DNA of 64,000 nt from Wansuia hejianensis (GCF_014337215.1 NZ_CP060635.1:1067501-1131500); one strand, 5' to 3'. Positions 27,494 to 35,972 are shown, numbered from the stretch's first letter. Made by a program: numbers and translations. The notes: generated by a model not told the origin, from the letters alone.

Positions 27494-27527
27494 AAACGGT
27501 GCCCTACATCTCAGTAAGGCACCGTTT
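27494..27527. terminator. bidirectional terminator after mgsA and the GlcG-like gene
   Basis: AAACGGTGCC (27494-27503) pairs perfectly with GGCACCGTTT (27518-27527) around a 14-base loop. Short T/A runs flank both sides, and the genes on either side converge. Confidence 0.7.
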
Positions 27528-27580
27528 CTAATGATCTCTGAAATCTATGTAACATTGATAAAGGCCGGCGGCCGGCATCT

Positions 27581-28042
27581 TCACATTAATTCAGCGAAAG
27601 CTTTCAGCCCATATTCAGCCACGTCATGATCTTCATCGGCGGTTCCGCCGCTGATTCCCAGTCCGCCTACAATTCTTCCGCCATATTTCAGTGGCACCCC
27701 GCCTCCAAAGGCCACCAGATCGCCGCCCTTCAGGCTCTCCAGGCCATAAAACTGACCGCCCGGCTGCACAAGGCCGTTCAGCTCTTTCGTTGACATCTTC
27801 AGGGCAACTGCGGTATAAGCCTTCTGAGTGGCTACCGCATAGCTGGCCAGAAAGGCGTCTTCCATCACATGCACCGCCACAGGATTCCCATGGGGATCAT
27901 AGACAGCAATCACACAGTTCAATCCCTTGGTTCTGGCATAGTCTTCAATTTTATCCATCAGTTTCTTCGCCGTGTCCAGGGAAATGCTCCCGGCTCCCTT
28001 AATCCGGTTCAAAACACTTTTTACAATTTCCTGTTCGTTCAT
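27581..28042 (-). CDS. GlcG/HbpS family heme-binding-type protein
   Basis: A 153-residue protein that spans one whole GlcG/HbpS domain (PF03928 type): SLDTAKKLMDKIEDYA, IAVYDPHGNPVAVHVMEDA, SYAVATQKAYTAVAL, GGVPLKYGGRIVGGLGISG, and a His/Asp-containing end (ADEDHDVAEYG). Members occur beside glycolate oxidase, in PduO C-termini and as extracellular heme-binding HbpS; the exact ligand here is unknown and no signal peptide is present. I start at 28042, where GAGG lies 8 bases upstream; the frame stays open to 28165, but that would run through the promoter and operator at 28083-28143. Confidence 0.85.
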   Translation of the reverse strand: MNEQEIVKSVLNRIKGAGSISLDTAKKLMDKIEDYARTKGLNCVIAVYDPHGNPVAVHVMEDAFLASYAVATQKAYTAVALKMSTKELNGLVQPGGQFYGLESLKGGDLVAFGGGVPLKYGGRIVGGLGISGGTADEDHDVAEYGLKAFAELM

Positions 28043-28082
28043 CTCATCAACCTCATGGTTTGTTTGTTTCGTTTCTATTTGT

Positions 28083-28111
28083 ATTATAGACCTCTCCGCC
28101 TCAAATGTCAA
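28083..28111 (-). promoter_or_regulatory. consensus promoter of the GlcG-like gene
   Basis: On the minus strand TTGACA (28106-28111), exactly 17 bases, TATAAT (28083-28088): both hexamers match the sigma-A consensus fully. The leader to 28042 is about 35 bases. Confidence 0.85.
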
Positions 28112-28143
28112 CAAAACCAACAAGAAATATTGTTGGTTTTGTT
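28110..28143. promoter_or_regulatory. 14-base inverted repeat overlapping the -35: probable operator
   Basis: AACAAAACCAACAA (28110-28123), a 6-base spacer, and its exact complement TTGTTGGTTTTGTT (28130-28143). Within it the half-site ACCAACAA occurs as a repeated unit. It touches the -35 of the consensus promoter, so a bound regulator would block or recruit polymerase. It could also fold as a hairpin in the mRNA of the upstream operon, but the T-run expected of a terminator is missing on the minus strand. Confidence 0.65.
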
Positions 28144-28152
28144 GGTTTTCCT

Positions 28153-28293
28153 TTAACAGGAACAAAAAAGATTATAACCAATCAGAAGCAGTAGAAGCGC
28201 TAGTATCACTGCGCAAAATGCGTTGGGGATCAAAATTCCCAGCAGAATACCGATTCCAACCCAGAACAAAAGAAACCCCAGCAAACGGCCCAT
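28153..28293 (-). CDS. 46-residue hydrophobic membrane protein downstream of ytfJ
   Basis: A short frame beginning MGRLLGFLLFWVGIGILLG and ending in an NLFCSC tail. Nearly all residues are hydrophobic and fit two closely packed membrane segments separated by IPNAFC, with glycine spacing like a glycine zipper (GxxxxxxxxGIGxxxG). The ATG at 28293 follows the ytfJ stop by 3 bases and has GGAG 6 bases away (CAGGAGTAACAG), which is well placed and suggests coupled translation. It is too small for most gene finders. The function is unknown; the context suggests a role with the sporulation pair before it. Confidence 0.7.
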   Translation of the reverse strand: MGRLLGFLLFWVGIGILLGILIPNAFCAVILALLLLLIGYNLFCSC

Positions 28294-28296
28294 CTG

Positions 28297-28698
28297 TTAC
28301 TCCTGATTTTCATCCTCTTGGTTTAATATATGCTCCAATTCCTCCTCAGAACACTCATCGCCGTCTTTTTTTGTGAATTTCGCTGCGATGTCCGGTATCA
28401 TGTCCAGAATCTTCGTAATTGCATCCTGATTCTTGACATTGACCAGCTTGGTGCCGTTCTTGTTGATTACCAGAATGGCGCTCGGCGTGATTTTGGCGCC
28501 CATACCGCCTCCGCCGTTGTTCTTGGCATTCTCCGCAAACGCTCCGGCCGCTATCCCGAAGGATACGTCTGCCAGCGGGAGCAAAATATTTTCACCGATG
28601 TGAATCGCATCACCGATCACCGTCTTTGTCGTAAGAAAACTGTCCATTCCTTTGAACAGCGACTCCACAGTTGACTGGAAATTGTTGTTATCTGCCAT
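28297..28698 (-). CDS. ytfJ: YtfJ/GerW family sporulation protein
   Basis: A 133-residue protein with the full GerW/YtfJ domain: LFKGMDSFLTTKTVIGDAI, an aliphatic IHIGENILLPLADVSFG stretch, the Gly-rich GGGGMGAKITPSAILVI, and an acidic C-terminus (EECEEELEHIL-like). In Bacillus and Streptomyces, members are made during sporulation or affect spore germination (GerW). It starts 2 bases downstream of the DUF2953 gene, reproducing the ytfI-ytfJ pair of Bacillus. Confidence 0.93.
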   Translation of the reverse strand: MADNNNFQSTVESLFKGMDSFLTTKTVIGDAIHIGENILLPLADVSFGIAAGAFAENAKNNGGGGMGAKITPSAILVINKNGTKLVNVKNQDAITKILDMIPDIAAKFTKKDGDECSEEELEHILNQEDENQE

Positions 28699-28700
28699 CT

Positions 28701-29735
28701 CTAAGCCTCCTTATGCTGAAACTTTTTAATCACTCTTTTCACATACTTATCCCGGTAAATCTTCAGGCCATGCACGATCAGCACGATCAGGAAGATCCTT
28801 CCCTTTACCTTAACGTCCGCCTCCAGCCTGGCTTCTTCAAAATCCGGAATCACGGCCAGCTTCTTCGGGAGCACCGGATAAAACATGCCGGCAACACCCA
28901 GAACCTGTCCCGTCAACGCAGGATCATCAAAGCCAAATTTCACATAGCCGGTAATCTTCTTAGGACGTATATGCTTTAAAATGACCAGACCCTCGGTCTT
29001 GATCACGCGAAAAGCCTCTTTAAAAGTTCTGGACGTTAAAAACCCATACCATTCTTTGATTTTACCACAGATGCGGCGGATTGTGAAACAGATTTTTTTC
29101 AGGCCTTCCCAGATCTTTCCCGGAAGGGATAGCAGGAAACGCAGTGCCTGTACAATCTTCCCAATCACTTTTGCTATCACCCGAATGATCTTCCCGATCA
29201 GGCGTTCTGCCTTCTCCCATAAAAGATCTGTCGACTCCTGGCCATGCTGCGGCCCCAGCTCCTTCTCAGAACGCAAGCGTTCTTCTCTCTGACGCTCTTC
29301 CTCTCTCAGCCGCCGCTCCGCAGCCAGCCGTTGTTCCTCCGCCCTCCGCTGCTCTTCCGCTTCCGGATTCCCGGACCGCTGGCCGGGAGGCCTCGTGGGC
29401 TTCTTCTTCGCGCCTGTATAGCCGGCAGCAGCGGCCTTTCCCGCCTTAGCTGCCTTTCTGCGCCTCAGGTAATCCCTCAGTTTCATAACTGGGATTCCGA
29501 GGATATAAATCTCGTAGGAAACCTTCTCGCCCGCATACGAAACCCTGACATATACCAGACGGCACAGCCAGGAGATCCCCGCCTGTCCGGATATGCCGTC
29601 TGCCTGCTTCCTGACTGCTCCCCGATAACAGATCGGTGTAAACAGCAGGCACAGGATCAGGACAACTACAATTCCCAGTATGACCAGAAGGATGATACCG
29701 ATTGTGGATAGTATGGTCAACAATATATGTAGCAT
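28701..29735 (-). CDS. DUF2953 domain protein (YtfI-like)
   Basis: A 344-residue protein with a long N-terminal membrane helix (about 7-38, IGIILLVILGIVVVLIL), a first DUF2953 stretch (SYEIYILGIPVMKL), an inserted highly charged segment rich in Arg/Glu (about 85-170, coiled coil or disordered), and the conserved C-terminal half (GLVILKHIRPKKITGYVKFGFDDPALTG ... IPDFEEARLEADVKVKGRIFLIVLI). This is the YtfI family that precedes ytfJ in spore formers. Function unknown; the pairing suggests sporulation. The charged insert is lineage-specific and variable. Confidence 0.9.
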   Translation of the reverse strand: MLHILLTILSTIGIILLVILGIVVVLILCLLFTPICYRGAVRKQADGISGQAGISWLCRLVYVRVSYAGEKVSYEIYILGIPVMKLRDYLRRRKAAKAGKAAAAGYTGAKKKPTRPPGQRSGNPEAEEQRRAEEQRLAAERRLREEERQREERLRSEKELGPQHGQESTDLLWEKAERLIGKIIRVIAKVIGKIVQALRFLLSLPGKIWEGLKKICFTIRRICGKIKEWYGFLTSRTFKEAFRVIKTEGLVILKHIRPKKITGYVKFGFDDPALTGQVLGVAGMFYPVLPKKLAVIPDFEEARLEADVKVKGRIFLIVLIVHGLKIYRDKYVKRVIKKFQHKEA

Positions 29736-29849
29736 ATTCCCTCACTCACGCTCATCGCTGCTTTTATACCCGCGAACAGCCAGCCGGAAGCAATTGCGCA
29801 TTCCCTTGGCCGCTGCCGCGAGGGGCAAATACCCTGCAGCATCTCCAGG

Positions 29850-30197
29850 TTACAGATTTGACGCCCCGCTGGACTGCCGCGGGGTGTTTGATTGAAGAAA
29901 ATGCCGGAAATCACAGTCTCCGGTATTTTCAAAGGCTTCTTCCGCTATTTCCCGGACAATTTCCAGCGCCTCCTGATATCCGAAGGCAACGCCGATAATC
30001 TCCGGCAGCGTGTTCCGAACCCGCTTTTGTACCAGATATCTGGACTCTATGATGTCCAGCTGGTCTTTCTCATTGGCAGCGTAGGTAATCAGATAAAGCC
30101 CAGGCAGAAAACGTCCTCTGTTCACCTGATGCCTAATCTTTCTCTCTCTTCCTTTAGCAGTTTCTCCGACATAAAGATTTTTATACCAGTTCGCCAT
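29850..30197 (-). CDS. conserved small protein (WYKNLYVGETAKG-type), function unknown
   Basis: A 115-residue protein opening MANWYKNLYVGETAKG. I recall proteins of this pattern as common conserved hypotheticals in Lachnospiraceae. It has an alpha/beta feel: a basic N-terminal segment, YLITYAANEKDQLDIIES, a variable middle, and GVAFGYQEALEIVREIAEEAF, which recurs in relatives. No membrane segment or catalytic motif is visible. The last ten residues read through a GC hairpin (CCCCGC with GCGGGG), so the natural C-terminus is poorly conserved. The Shine-Dalgarno site is distant (GGAG, 14 bases), so the start is less certain. Confidence 0.7.
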   Translation of the reverse strand: MANWYKNLYVGETAKGRERKIRHQVNRGRFLPGLYLITYAANEKDQLDIIESRYLVQKRVRNTLPEIIGVAFGYQEALEIVREIAEEAFENTGDCDFRHFLQSNTPRQSSGASNL

Positions 30198-30226
30198 GAA
30201 TTTATAACACTCCGTTTTAAAAAGAC

Positions 30227-30262
30227 AGGGGTACTGCCGCAGCTCTGCGGACAGCTACCCCT
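30227..30262 (-). terminator. intrinsic terminator after the NUDIX gene
   Basis: Arms 30227-30242 and 30247-30262 pair in a long GC-rich stem (AGGGGTA with TACCCCT outside, CCGCAG with CTGCGG inside). On the minus strand it is followed by TGTCTTTTT. It lies 10 bases beyond the NUDIX stop. Confidence 0.8.
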
Positions 30263-30271
30263 TTTTTAAGT

Positions 30272-30724
30272 TTAGTAATATTTTCGGTTCCCCCATAAAT
30301 TGGCTTTTTTCAAATCCAGATATTCGTTATAGGCCCTCTCCAGAATCTGCCTTTCATTGGAAAACTTCAGCAGATGGTAGGCCTCATGATATTTGTAATA
30401 ACCGGAATCCACGAAATACTCTTCCCTCTGCGGCTTGCTGTAATAGCTGCCGGCCATCATCAGATACCAGTGTACTTCCTTCTCTACCGTGTCCTCCGGG
30501 ACATTGAAGCTATACTGGCTCTTGCCGATATATTTGATGATGGACGCCTGAACACCTGATTCTTCCAAAACCTCCCGTATGGCGGTATCCTTGTACTCCT
30601 CTCCCGCCTCTACGGTACCTTTCGGCAAAACCCATCCCTCATACTTATTCTTGTAGCTCTTGTATAAGGTCAGAATCTTGCCCCGATATATTACCACCCC
30701 GCCACAGCTCGTTGCCTCAATCAT
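30272..30724 (-). CDS. NUDIX hydrolase
   Basis: A 150-residue protein with an intact Nudix box at about 36-58 (GTVEAGEEYKDTAIREVLEE plus SG), matching Gx5Ex7REUxEExGU. The family hydrolyses nucleoside diphosphates linked to another group; the substrate cannot be set from sequence. The first residues, EATSCGGVVIYRGKILTLY, and GWVLPKG are typical of the small MutT/diadenosine-tetraphosphatase-like group. GGAGGAATTGCA precedes the ATG. It has its own promoter and terminator, although the PBP gene lies only 76 bases upstream. Confidence 0.93.
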   Translation of the reverse strand: MIEATSCGGVVIYRGKILTLYKSYKNKYEGWVLPKGTVEAGEEYKDTAIREVLEESGVQASIIKYIGKSQYSFNVPEDTVEKEVHWYLMMAGSYYSKPQREEYFVDSGYYKYHEAYHLLKFSNERQILERAYNEYLDLKKANLWGNRKYY

Positions 30725-30768
30725 TGCAATTCCTCCTGTAATGCGTAGTGTCTATTTGGACTGCTATC

Positions 30769-30797
30769 AGTATACCTCTTTTTGTGTTTTCACGCAA
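30769..30797 (-). promoter_or_regulatory. probable NUDIX gene promoter
   Basis: TTGCGT (30792-30797), 17-base spacer, TATACT (30769-30774) on the minus strand, directly behind the PBP stop. The -35 is only half-consensus. Confidence 0.5.
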
Positions 30798-30800
30798 CCA

Positions 30801-32360
30801 TCAGCCGAAATAAGTTTCAAAAATTGACCTGGCTACCGGAGTTGCCGGAGCGCTCCCGTCACCGCCGCCCTCCACAATCACTGCTACCACAATATCCGAA
30901 TTGCCCGTGTTGGAAAAGCCGACAAACCAGGAATGAGCCGTTCCGTCCGCCGTGCTGCCGTATTCTGCCGTTCCAGTTTTTCCGGCAATATCATAGGGAA
31001 GACCCGCTAATTCGCCCGCCGCCGTACCTCGCTGAACGACTCCCTTCATCAGTTCCGTCAGCTGGTAAGCTTCCTCAGCCGTCATGACCTGGCCCAGAGA
31101 TTCCGGCGCTATCTCTTTAACAATCGTTCCGGTATAGCTCTCCACACGCTCTACAAAAGAAGGCTCCATCATCCTGCCGCCATTGGCCACCGCCCCGGCA
31201 ATCATCGCCATATGAACTGGCGACACCAGCGTATCTCCCTGTCCGATGGAAGTCTGCATAGTCAGCCCGTCAGCCGTGCTGTTCTCCAGGCTGAAGGAAC
31301 TTTTCACAGAAGGCAGCCCCAGCGAAAATGCCTCATTAAAACGCAGTTCATCCGCTGCTGATTTGAGTGAGGTTTTCCCCAGCAGCTGCGTACCGATCTC
31401 TGAAAAGGCGCAGTTACAGGAATTTGCAAAGGCGTCTGCAAAATTCTCCTGCCCGTGAGCAGTGTTCCCACTGCAGTGAATCGTATAACCGCCCTGGGTA
31501 TACTCTCCCGTACAGTTAAAGGAAAAATCATCAAAGGTTCCGCGTTCCCTCAGATAAGCAAGGGAAGTTACAATTTTAAAAGTAGACCCCGGAGGATACT
31601 GGCCCTGAAGCGCGCGGTTCAGGAACGGGCTTCCGCTCCCTTCGCTGTTCAGGGCTTCCCAGTCCGCTGCTATAGTATTCGGGTTGAAATCTGGCTTGCT
31701 GACATCTGCCAGGACCTTCCCTGTCTCCGTATTCATGACGATCACAGCCCCCCGGTTGCCGCCCAGGGCATCGCTGGCCGCCTGCTGAAGCCTCATATCC
31801 AGACTGGTCACCAGATTGTCGCCTATGTTTTTTTCACTGGAAAAATCTTTCTGCAACTGCTCCAGAATATCTGCATGTGAGGAGAGCAGCGTATAATTCT
31901 CAGAGGCCTCCAGACCACTGCTGCCATAGTCAGAATAGCCGACCACCTGGGCAAACAGGTTGTTATACGGATAAACCCTGGATTCATTGCCTTCTTCATC
32001 CACATCTGTTCTCGCCAGAACCGTCCCGTCTGAAGCCAGAATTGACCCTCTTACAATATGCTCTTCATATTTATCCTGCCTCTTATTGTAAGGACTATTC
32101 AAAAAATCTTCACTTTTATATACCTGGAAATAGATCATATAGCCGATCATTCCCAGAAACAGTCCCAGAAACAGATACGATACGATTACATAGGGCTTAC
32201 CAGTTGAGGCTTTTCTCCGTCTGTTCTTCGATTCTTCTTTCGAGATCGTCTGCTTCCTCCGGCTCTCTTCCCGTTCCATTTCCTTCCCGGTCGGACGGGC
32301 CGTCTTTCTTCTTGGGTCGTTTTGGAGTTTTTTGTCTTTTTTCTTCTTCAAGCTGCTCAT
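30801..32360 (-). CDS. class B penicillin-binding protein (PbpA-like transpeptidase)
   Basis: A 519-residue bitopic protein: a very basic cytoplasmic tail (1-55), one membrane helix (56-78), a short linker region, and the transpeptidase domain with all active-site motifs: STFK (Ser259), SCN (314-316) and KTG (461-463). It cross-links peptidoglycan outside the membrane. Its size and its FtsW/RodA partner directly upstream resemble the RodA-PbpA pair of Actinobacteria more than full-length PBP2. Codons 1-54 overlap the end of the SEDS gene in another frame; no start codon exists between the SEDS stop and the membrane helix, so overlap is unavoidable. An internal ATG at 32279 is an alternative start. 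Confidence 0.93.
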   Translation of the reverse strand: MSSLKKKKDKKLQNDPRRKTARPTGKEMEREESRRKQTISKEESKNRRRKASTGKPYVIVSYLFLGLFLGMIGYMIYFQVYKSEDFLNSPYNKRQDKYEEHIVRGSILASDGTVLARTDVDEEGNESRVYPYNNLFAQVVGYSDYGSSGLEASENYTLLSSHADILEQLQKDFSSEKNIGDNLVTSLDMRLQQAASDALGGNRGAVIVMNTETGKVLADVSKPDFNPNTIAADWEALNSEGSGSPFLNRALQGQYPPGSTFKIVTSLAYLRERGTFDDFSFNCTGEYTQGGYTIHCSGNTAHGQENFADAFANSCNCAFSEIGTQLLGKTSLKSAADELRFNEAFSLGLPSVKSSFSLENSTADGLTMQTSIGQGDTLVSPVHMAMIAGAVANGGRMMEPSFVERVESYTGTIVKEIAPESLGQVMTAEEAYQLTELMKGVVQRGTAAGELAGLPYDIAGKTGTAEYGSTADGTAHSWFVGFSNTGNSDIVVAVIVEGGGDGSAPATPVARSIFETYFG

Positions 32361-33660
32361 CCTCGTCTTTTCTTAAGATATATAATCCCTGTATGATGGC
32401 AAGCATCATAATCGTACACATGACCGAGCTGCCTCCATAGCTGACCAGCGGCAGTGTGATGCCAGTCATCGGAATGAACTTTGTCGTCCCGCCTATGGTC
32501 AGAAATACCTGAAACGCGTATTCCGTACCGAGGCCGATGGCAATCAGCTTATAAAAAGGCTTGCTCATCTTCATGGCGATATTTACAATCAGCAGATAGG
32601 TTCCCATGCAGAGAAGGATCAGACAGATGGCGAAAAGAATCCCCATCTCCTCACAGATGGCAGCAAACGTGAAATCCTCCTTTGCCAGGGGGATCATCCC
32701 CGGTGAACCGCCGAATAATCCCGTGCCAAACCAGCCGCCCGCGCAGACGCCAAACAGCGCCTGCACGATCTGATACCCTGTGTTCTGATAATCGGCAAAG
32801 GGGTCCTGCCAGACATTAACCCTCACGCGCACATGAGAAAACAGCTGATAGGCCACGACTGAAGCCAGGCTCATGCCGCCCAGCCCCAGCAGCGCATATC
32901 TGGCCTTCCGGGTAGCCACATATACCATCACGATATAAGCGACGAAATAGATCAGCGCCGCTCCCAGATCTTTTGACAGCACGAGAATCACCACATGGAT
33001 GCCGGCAACCACTGTCACCCGGAAAACCTGCCTGAAGGTGGTAACCTCCTGAAGCATGCCCGCAATGAAAAATACAAAGGTGATCTTAACAAATTCAGAA
33101 AACTGAAAGGTAATCCCGCCAATATCAATGGACAGTTTGCCTCCGCCGCTGACCTGCGCGAACAGAAAGACTGCCGCCAGCAGCAGCACACCCAGGATGC
33201 CATAGACCCATGTCAGATCCTTCACCAGCTTTACCTTCTTCACAATCACAGGGATTATGAAGGAAAGGGCGGTGGACGCCGCCACGATGATGAGCTGTTT
33301 AACCGCCGTTGATACGCCCAGCCTGGCCTGAATGATAAAGCCTATAGACAACAGCATACACATGGTGTTCACCAGTACCAGTGACGCCTTCTTATAGATC
33401 AGACGGTACAGACCCTGTACCAGCAGCACATACAAAACCACGCCTGCGTACAGCAGGATCATATAAATATCGTTCGTCTGCAGGAACATGACCAGATAGG
33501 CAGCAAAATTAAACAGCAGCAGAAGCAGAATCTGCTTCCGCATGATGCGCCTTCTCGCGTCTTCATTCCTTTTCTTCAGTACCATAAAGGTCTCCATGGT
33601 AAAAAAGATCATCAGAAATAACAGCAAATATTTGGAAATTTCAACAATTATCTTAATCAT
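32197..33660 (-). CDS. SEDS family glycosyltransferase (FtsW/RodA/SpoVE)
   Basis: A 487-residue polytopic membrane protein with about ten helices. SEDS signatures are present: FSEFVKITFVFF, the KDLGAALIYF segment, GCC-containing extracellular loop, and GGTTKFIPMTGITLPLVSYGG near the end. SEDS proteins polymerise lipid II into glycan strands together with a class B PBP, which is encoded next. After the last helix comes an unusual cytoplasmic tail of about 65 residues, very rich in Glu, Lys and Arg, that shares DNA with the start of the PBP gene. Which of division, elongation or sporulation it serves cannot be told from sequence. Confidence 0.95.
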   Translation of the reverse strand: MIKIIVEISKYLLLFLMIFFTMETFMVLKKRNEDARRRIMRKQILLLLLFNFAAYLVMFLQTNDIYMILLYAGVVLYVLLVQGLYRLIYKKASLVLVNTMCMLLSIGFIIQARLGVSTAVKQLIIVAASTALSFIIPVIVKKVKLVKDLTWVYGILGVLLLAAVFLFAQVSGGGKLSIDIGGITFQFSEFVKITFVFFIAGMLQEVTTFRQVFRVTVVAGIHVVILVLSKDLGAALIYFVAYIVMVYVATRKARYALLGLGGMSLASVVAYQLFSHVRVRVNVWQDPFADYQNTGYQIVQALFGVCAGGWFGTGLFGGSPGMIPLAKEDFTFAAICEEMGILFAICLILLCMGTYLLIVNIAMKMSKPFYKLIAIGLGTEYAFQVFLTIGGTTKFIPMTGITLPLVSYGGSSVMCTIMMLAIIQGLYILRKDEDEQLEEEKRQKTPKRPKKKDGPSDREGNGTGREPEEADDLERRIEEQTEKSLNW

Positions 33661-33669
33661 AGCTACCCC

Positions 33670-35898
33670 TTATTCCACGCCGCGTTTGTAATGGCCCCTC
33701 GTATATTCTGATATTTCTTCATCTGCTTTTTTCCCGTATACATAAGCATCCACGAACCGAAGTGCCGCAGAACGGGTTTCCTTTTCGTCTTCCACGGTAA
33801 AACAGAGCCTGTAGGAAGCGCAGCCGGCCTTCTGCACAGCCTCCGCCTCAGTCAGAAGGCTTGTAGGCAGGCTGTTATAGATAACATTATAGCAGGAATC
33901 ACAGCAGCATGCCACAGGAAACTGCTTTCCCATGCGGTCCCTGAGGCTCAGCATGGCATGGCTGTGTGTGCAGCGGTCCAGATTCTTCTTCAGGCACTGG
34001 GCGGAAATCATCATGGGAGCGCGGCCGTACAGGATCATCTCACTTCCGGCATTTTCCCTGCGGCGGATCTCTTTCTGGTTTAATTCCAGCGGCACGGTAT
34101 CGTGGAAAACTCCCTGTTTTTCCCAGAACTGCAGGGCGCAGCCATTCATCGTGTACATGCCGGCGTCCAGAATCACTTTGTCCTCCAGCCCCCGCTCCTT
34201 CAGGAGGCCGAAATCCTCCAGATTCCGTACCAGAAAACCGTCCACCCCATCTTCCGCCAGCTTCTTCAGGTTTTCCATATAATAACCGTCCTCCCCTGCC
34301 CTGGTGATATGGGGTAAGGCCAGACGAACGCCTTTTCCTTTTTTCAGAAGATCCGCAGTCGTTTTGGACGTTTCTTCGTAAAAACGCACCCCTGCAAACA
34401 GGCTCACCGGCAGATAGATGCCGTAAATCCCCGGCATCTCTTCCAACACCCGCAGTTGAGCGAACGTCTCTACAGACCCCCACAGCTCTCTCCGTTTTTC
34501 TCCGGAATCCTGCTCCTGTCCTGTTCCCGCGGCTCTGCCTCTCATCCGGCTGCCTGCTTTTCTCTCAGGCGCGGGAACATCCCTCCGGTATGCGTCCAGC
34601 ACAGCTTTCTCCAAACGTCCAAGGGCTTCTCTGCGTAGTTCATTCAGCACCTGCATGGGGATGAACAACCGGTCTTCCATCTCTATCTCCAGCTTCTGGA
34701 AACAAAACGGGCTGTTGCCTGTCTTCTCCATCTGGACTCTGACACGCTCCTCAGTGACCGGCTGGTTTTTAGCCGCCTGGATTCCCTCTTTTTCCACTTC
34801 AGCGGCAAAGCTTCCATATACCAGCGTGAGACGCGCAGGACGCCCCTCTTCCAGCTTAAGCCGGCCGTCAATCCCCGTCTGAAGTTTCTCTGAGATCCAT
34901 CTATCCCGGATTTTCTGATAGAGCGGCTGTATATGATCCTGTCTGTCGGATGTCAGCTTCTCGTTCCTCAAAGCCATCATATCTCTGCCGTTCCGTTCCA
35001 GGTAATAGCTTTGGTTAAACCCATCCCTGTTAAACAGGTCAAAAAGCAGCTTCAGATCTGCCTTTTGTACCTGATAATTCTCAGGGTTTTCCCGATAAAG
35101 ATCCAGGTATTTTCTGTAAACGCTCACTACCCCTGCCGTATACTCCGGTTTTTTCATCCTCCCTTCAATTTTCAGAGAGGTTACTCCGGCCCGTATGATT
35201 TCCGGCAGCAGCTCCAGGGTGCACATATCCTTTGTATTTAAAGGATAGGCTGTTTTATCACTGTTTAAACGTTTTCCTTTTTCAAAAACTTCGTAGGGCA
35301 GCCGGCAGGGCTGGGCACATCTTCCTCTGTTGCCGCTCCTGCCTCCGATGAGGCTGCTCATGAGGCACTGCCCGGAATAACAGTAGCACAGGGCACCATG
35401 CACAAAGCTCTCGATCTCAATGTTCGTCTGCTTACGGATATCTGAAATTTCTGCCAGCGATAGCTCTCTGGCAGTGACGACTCTCTTCACCCCCAGCTCT
35501 TCCAGCACGCGCGCGCCTGATGCGCCGGTAACGGCCATCTGCGTGCTGGCATGGATGTGCAGCAGCGGAAAGGCCTCCCGTATCAGCTCTAACACCCCGA
35601 AATCCTGAACGATCACTCCATCCAGCCCTTCCCGGTAATAGGGCAGCAAGTACCGGAAGAGCTGCTCCTCTATTTCGCTGTCCTTCAGAAGGGTATTGAC
35701 TGTCAGATACAGCTTTTTCCCCTGCAAGTGCGCCAGATCAATCGCCCGGCACATCTTCTCCTCATCCAGATTGTCCGCATAGGCCCTGGCTCCAAACTGA
35801 GAGCCGCCGATATATACCGCATCTGCTCCCGCTGAAAAGGCTGCCTCCAGAGCTTCATAAGAGCCCGCGGGGGCCAGTAATTCAATATCCATATCCAT
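33670..35898 (-). CDS. U32 family peptidase / RlhA-like protein with DUF3656-type C-terminus
   Basis: A 742-residue protein. It opens ELLAPAGSYEALEAAFSAGADAVYIGG, the hallmark of the U32 (collagenase-like) family, and has the cysteine-rich segment CYCYSGQCLM ... RSGNRGRCAQPC near residue 190, which in characterised members helps bind an iron-sulfur cluster. A further Cys group (CCCDSC) lies near the C-terminus. Long U32 proteins such as E. coli RlhA act in hydroxylation of 23S rRNA rather than proteolysis, so the peptidase label is doubtful. The start at 35898 has GGGAG at 7 bases; a frame to 35973 would cross the zapA terminator. Confidence 0.93.
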   Translation of the reverse strand: MDMDIELLAPAGSYEALEAAFSAGADAVYIGGSQFGARAYADNLDEEKMCRAIDLAHLQGKKLYLTVNTLLKDSEIEEQLFRYLLPYYREGLDGVIVQDFGVLELIREAFPLLHIHASTQMAVTGASGARVLEELGVKRVVTARELSLAEISDIRKQTNIEIESFVHGALCYCYSGQCLMSSLIGGRSGNRGRCAQPCRLPYEVFEKGKRLNSDKTAYPLNTKDMCTLELLPEIIRAGVTSLKIEGRMKKPEYTAGVVSVYRKYLDLYRENPENYQVQKADLKLLFDLFNRDGFNQSYYLERNGRDMMALRNEKLTSDRQDHIQPLYQKIRDRWISEKLQTGIDGRLKLEEGRPARLTLVYGSFAAEVEKEGIQAAKNQPVTEERVRVQMEKTGNSPFCFQKLEIEMEDRLFIPMQVLNELRREALGRLEKAVLDAYRRDVPAPERKAGSRMRGRAAGTGQEQDSGEKRRELWGSVETFAQLRVLEEMPGIYGIYLPVSLFAGVRFYEETSKTTADLLKKGKGVRLALPHITRAGEDGYYMENLKKLAEDGVDGFLVRNLEDFGLLKERGLEDKVILDAGMYTMNGCALQFWEKQGVFHDTVPLELNQKEIRRRENAGSEMILYGRAPMMISAQCLKKNLDRCTHSHAMLSLRDRMGKQFPVACCCDSCYNVIYNSLPTSLLTEAEAVQKAGCASYRLCFTVEDEKETRSAALRFVDAYVYGKKADEEISEYTRGHYKRGVE

Positions 35899-35935
35899 TA
35901 TGATTCTCCCTGATTTTTTTGCCTCAAGGATAAAA

Positions 35936-35962
35936 GGGGCACTGCAGGACTTGCAGCACCCC
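35936..35962 (-). terminator. terminator between zapA and the U32 gene
   Basis: GGGGTGCTGCA-type 11-base stem (35936-35946 with 35952-35962, two G-U pairs), followed on the minus strand by TTTTAT. It sits 10 bases beyond the zapA stop and 38 bases before the U32 start, so transcription of the U32 gene needs read-through or an unseen promoter. Confidence 0.65.
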
Positions 35963-35972
35963 CATTCATCCA

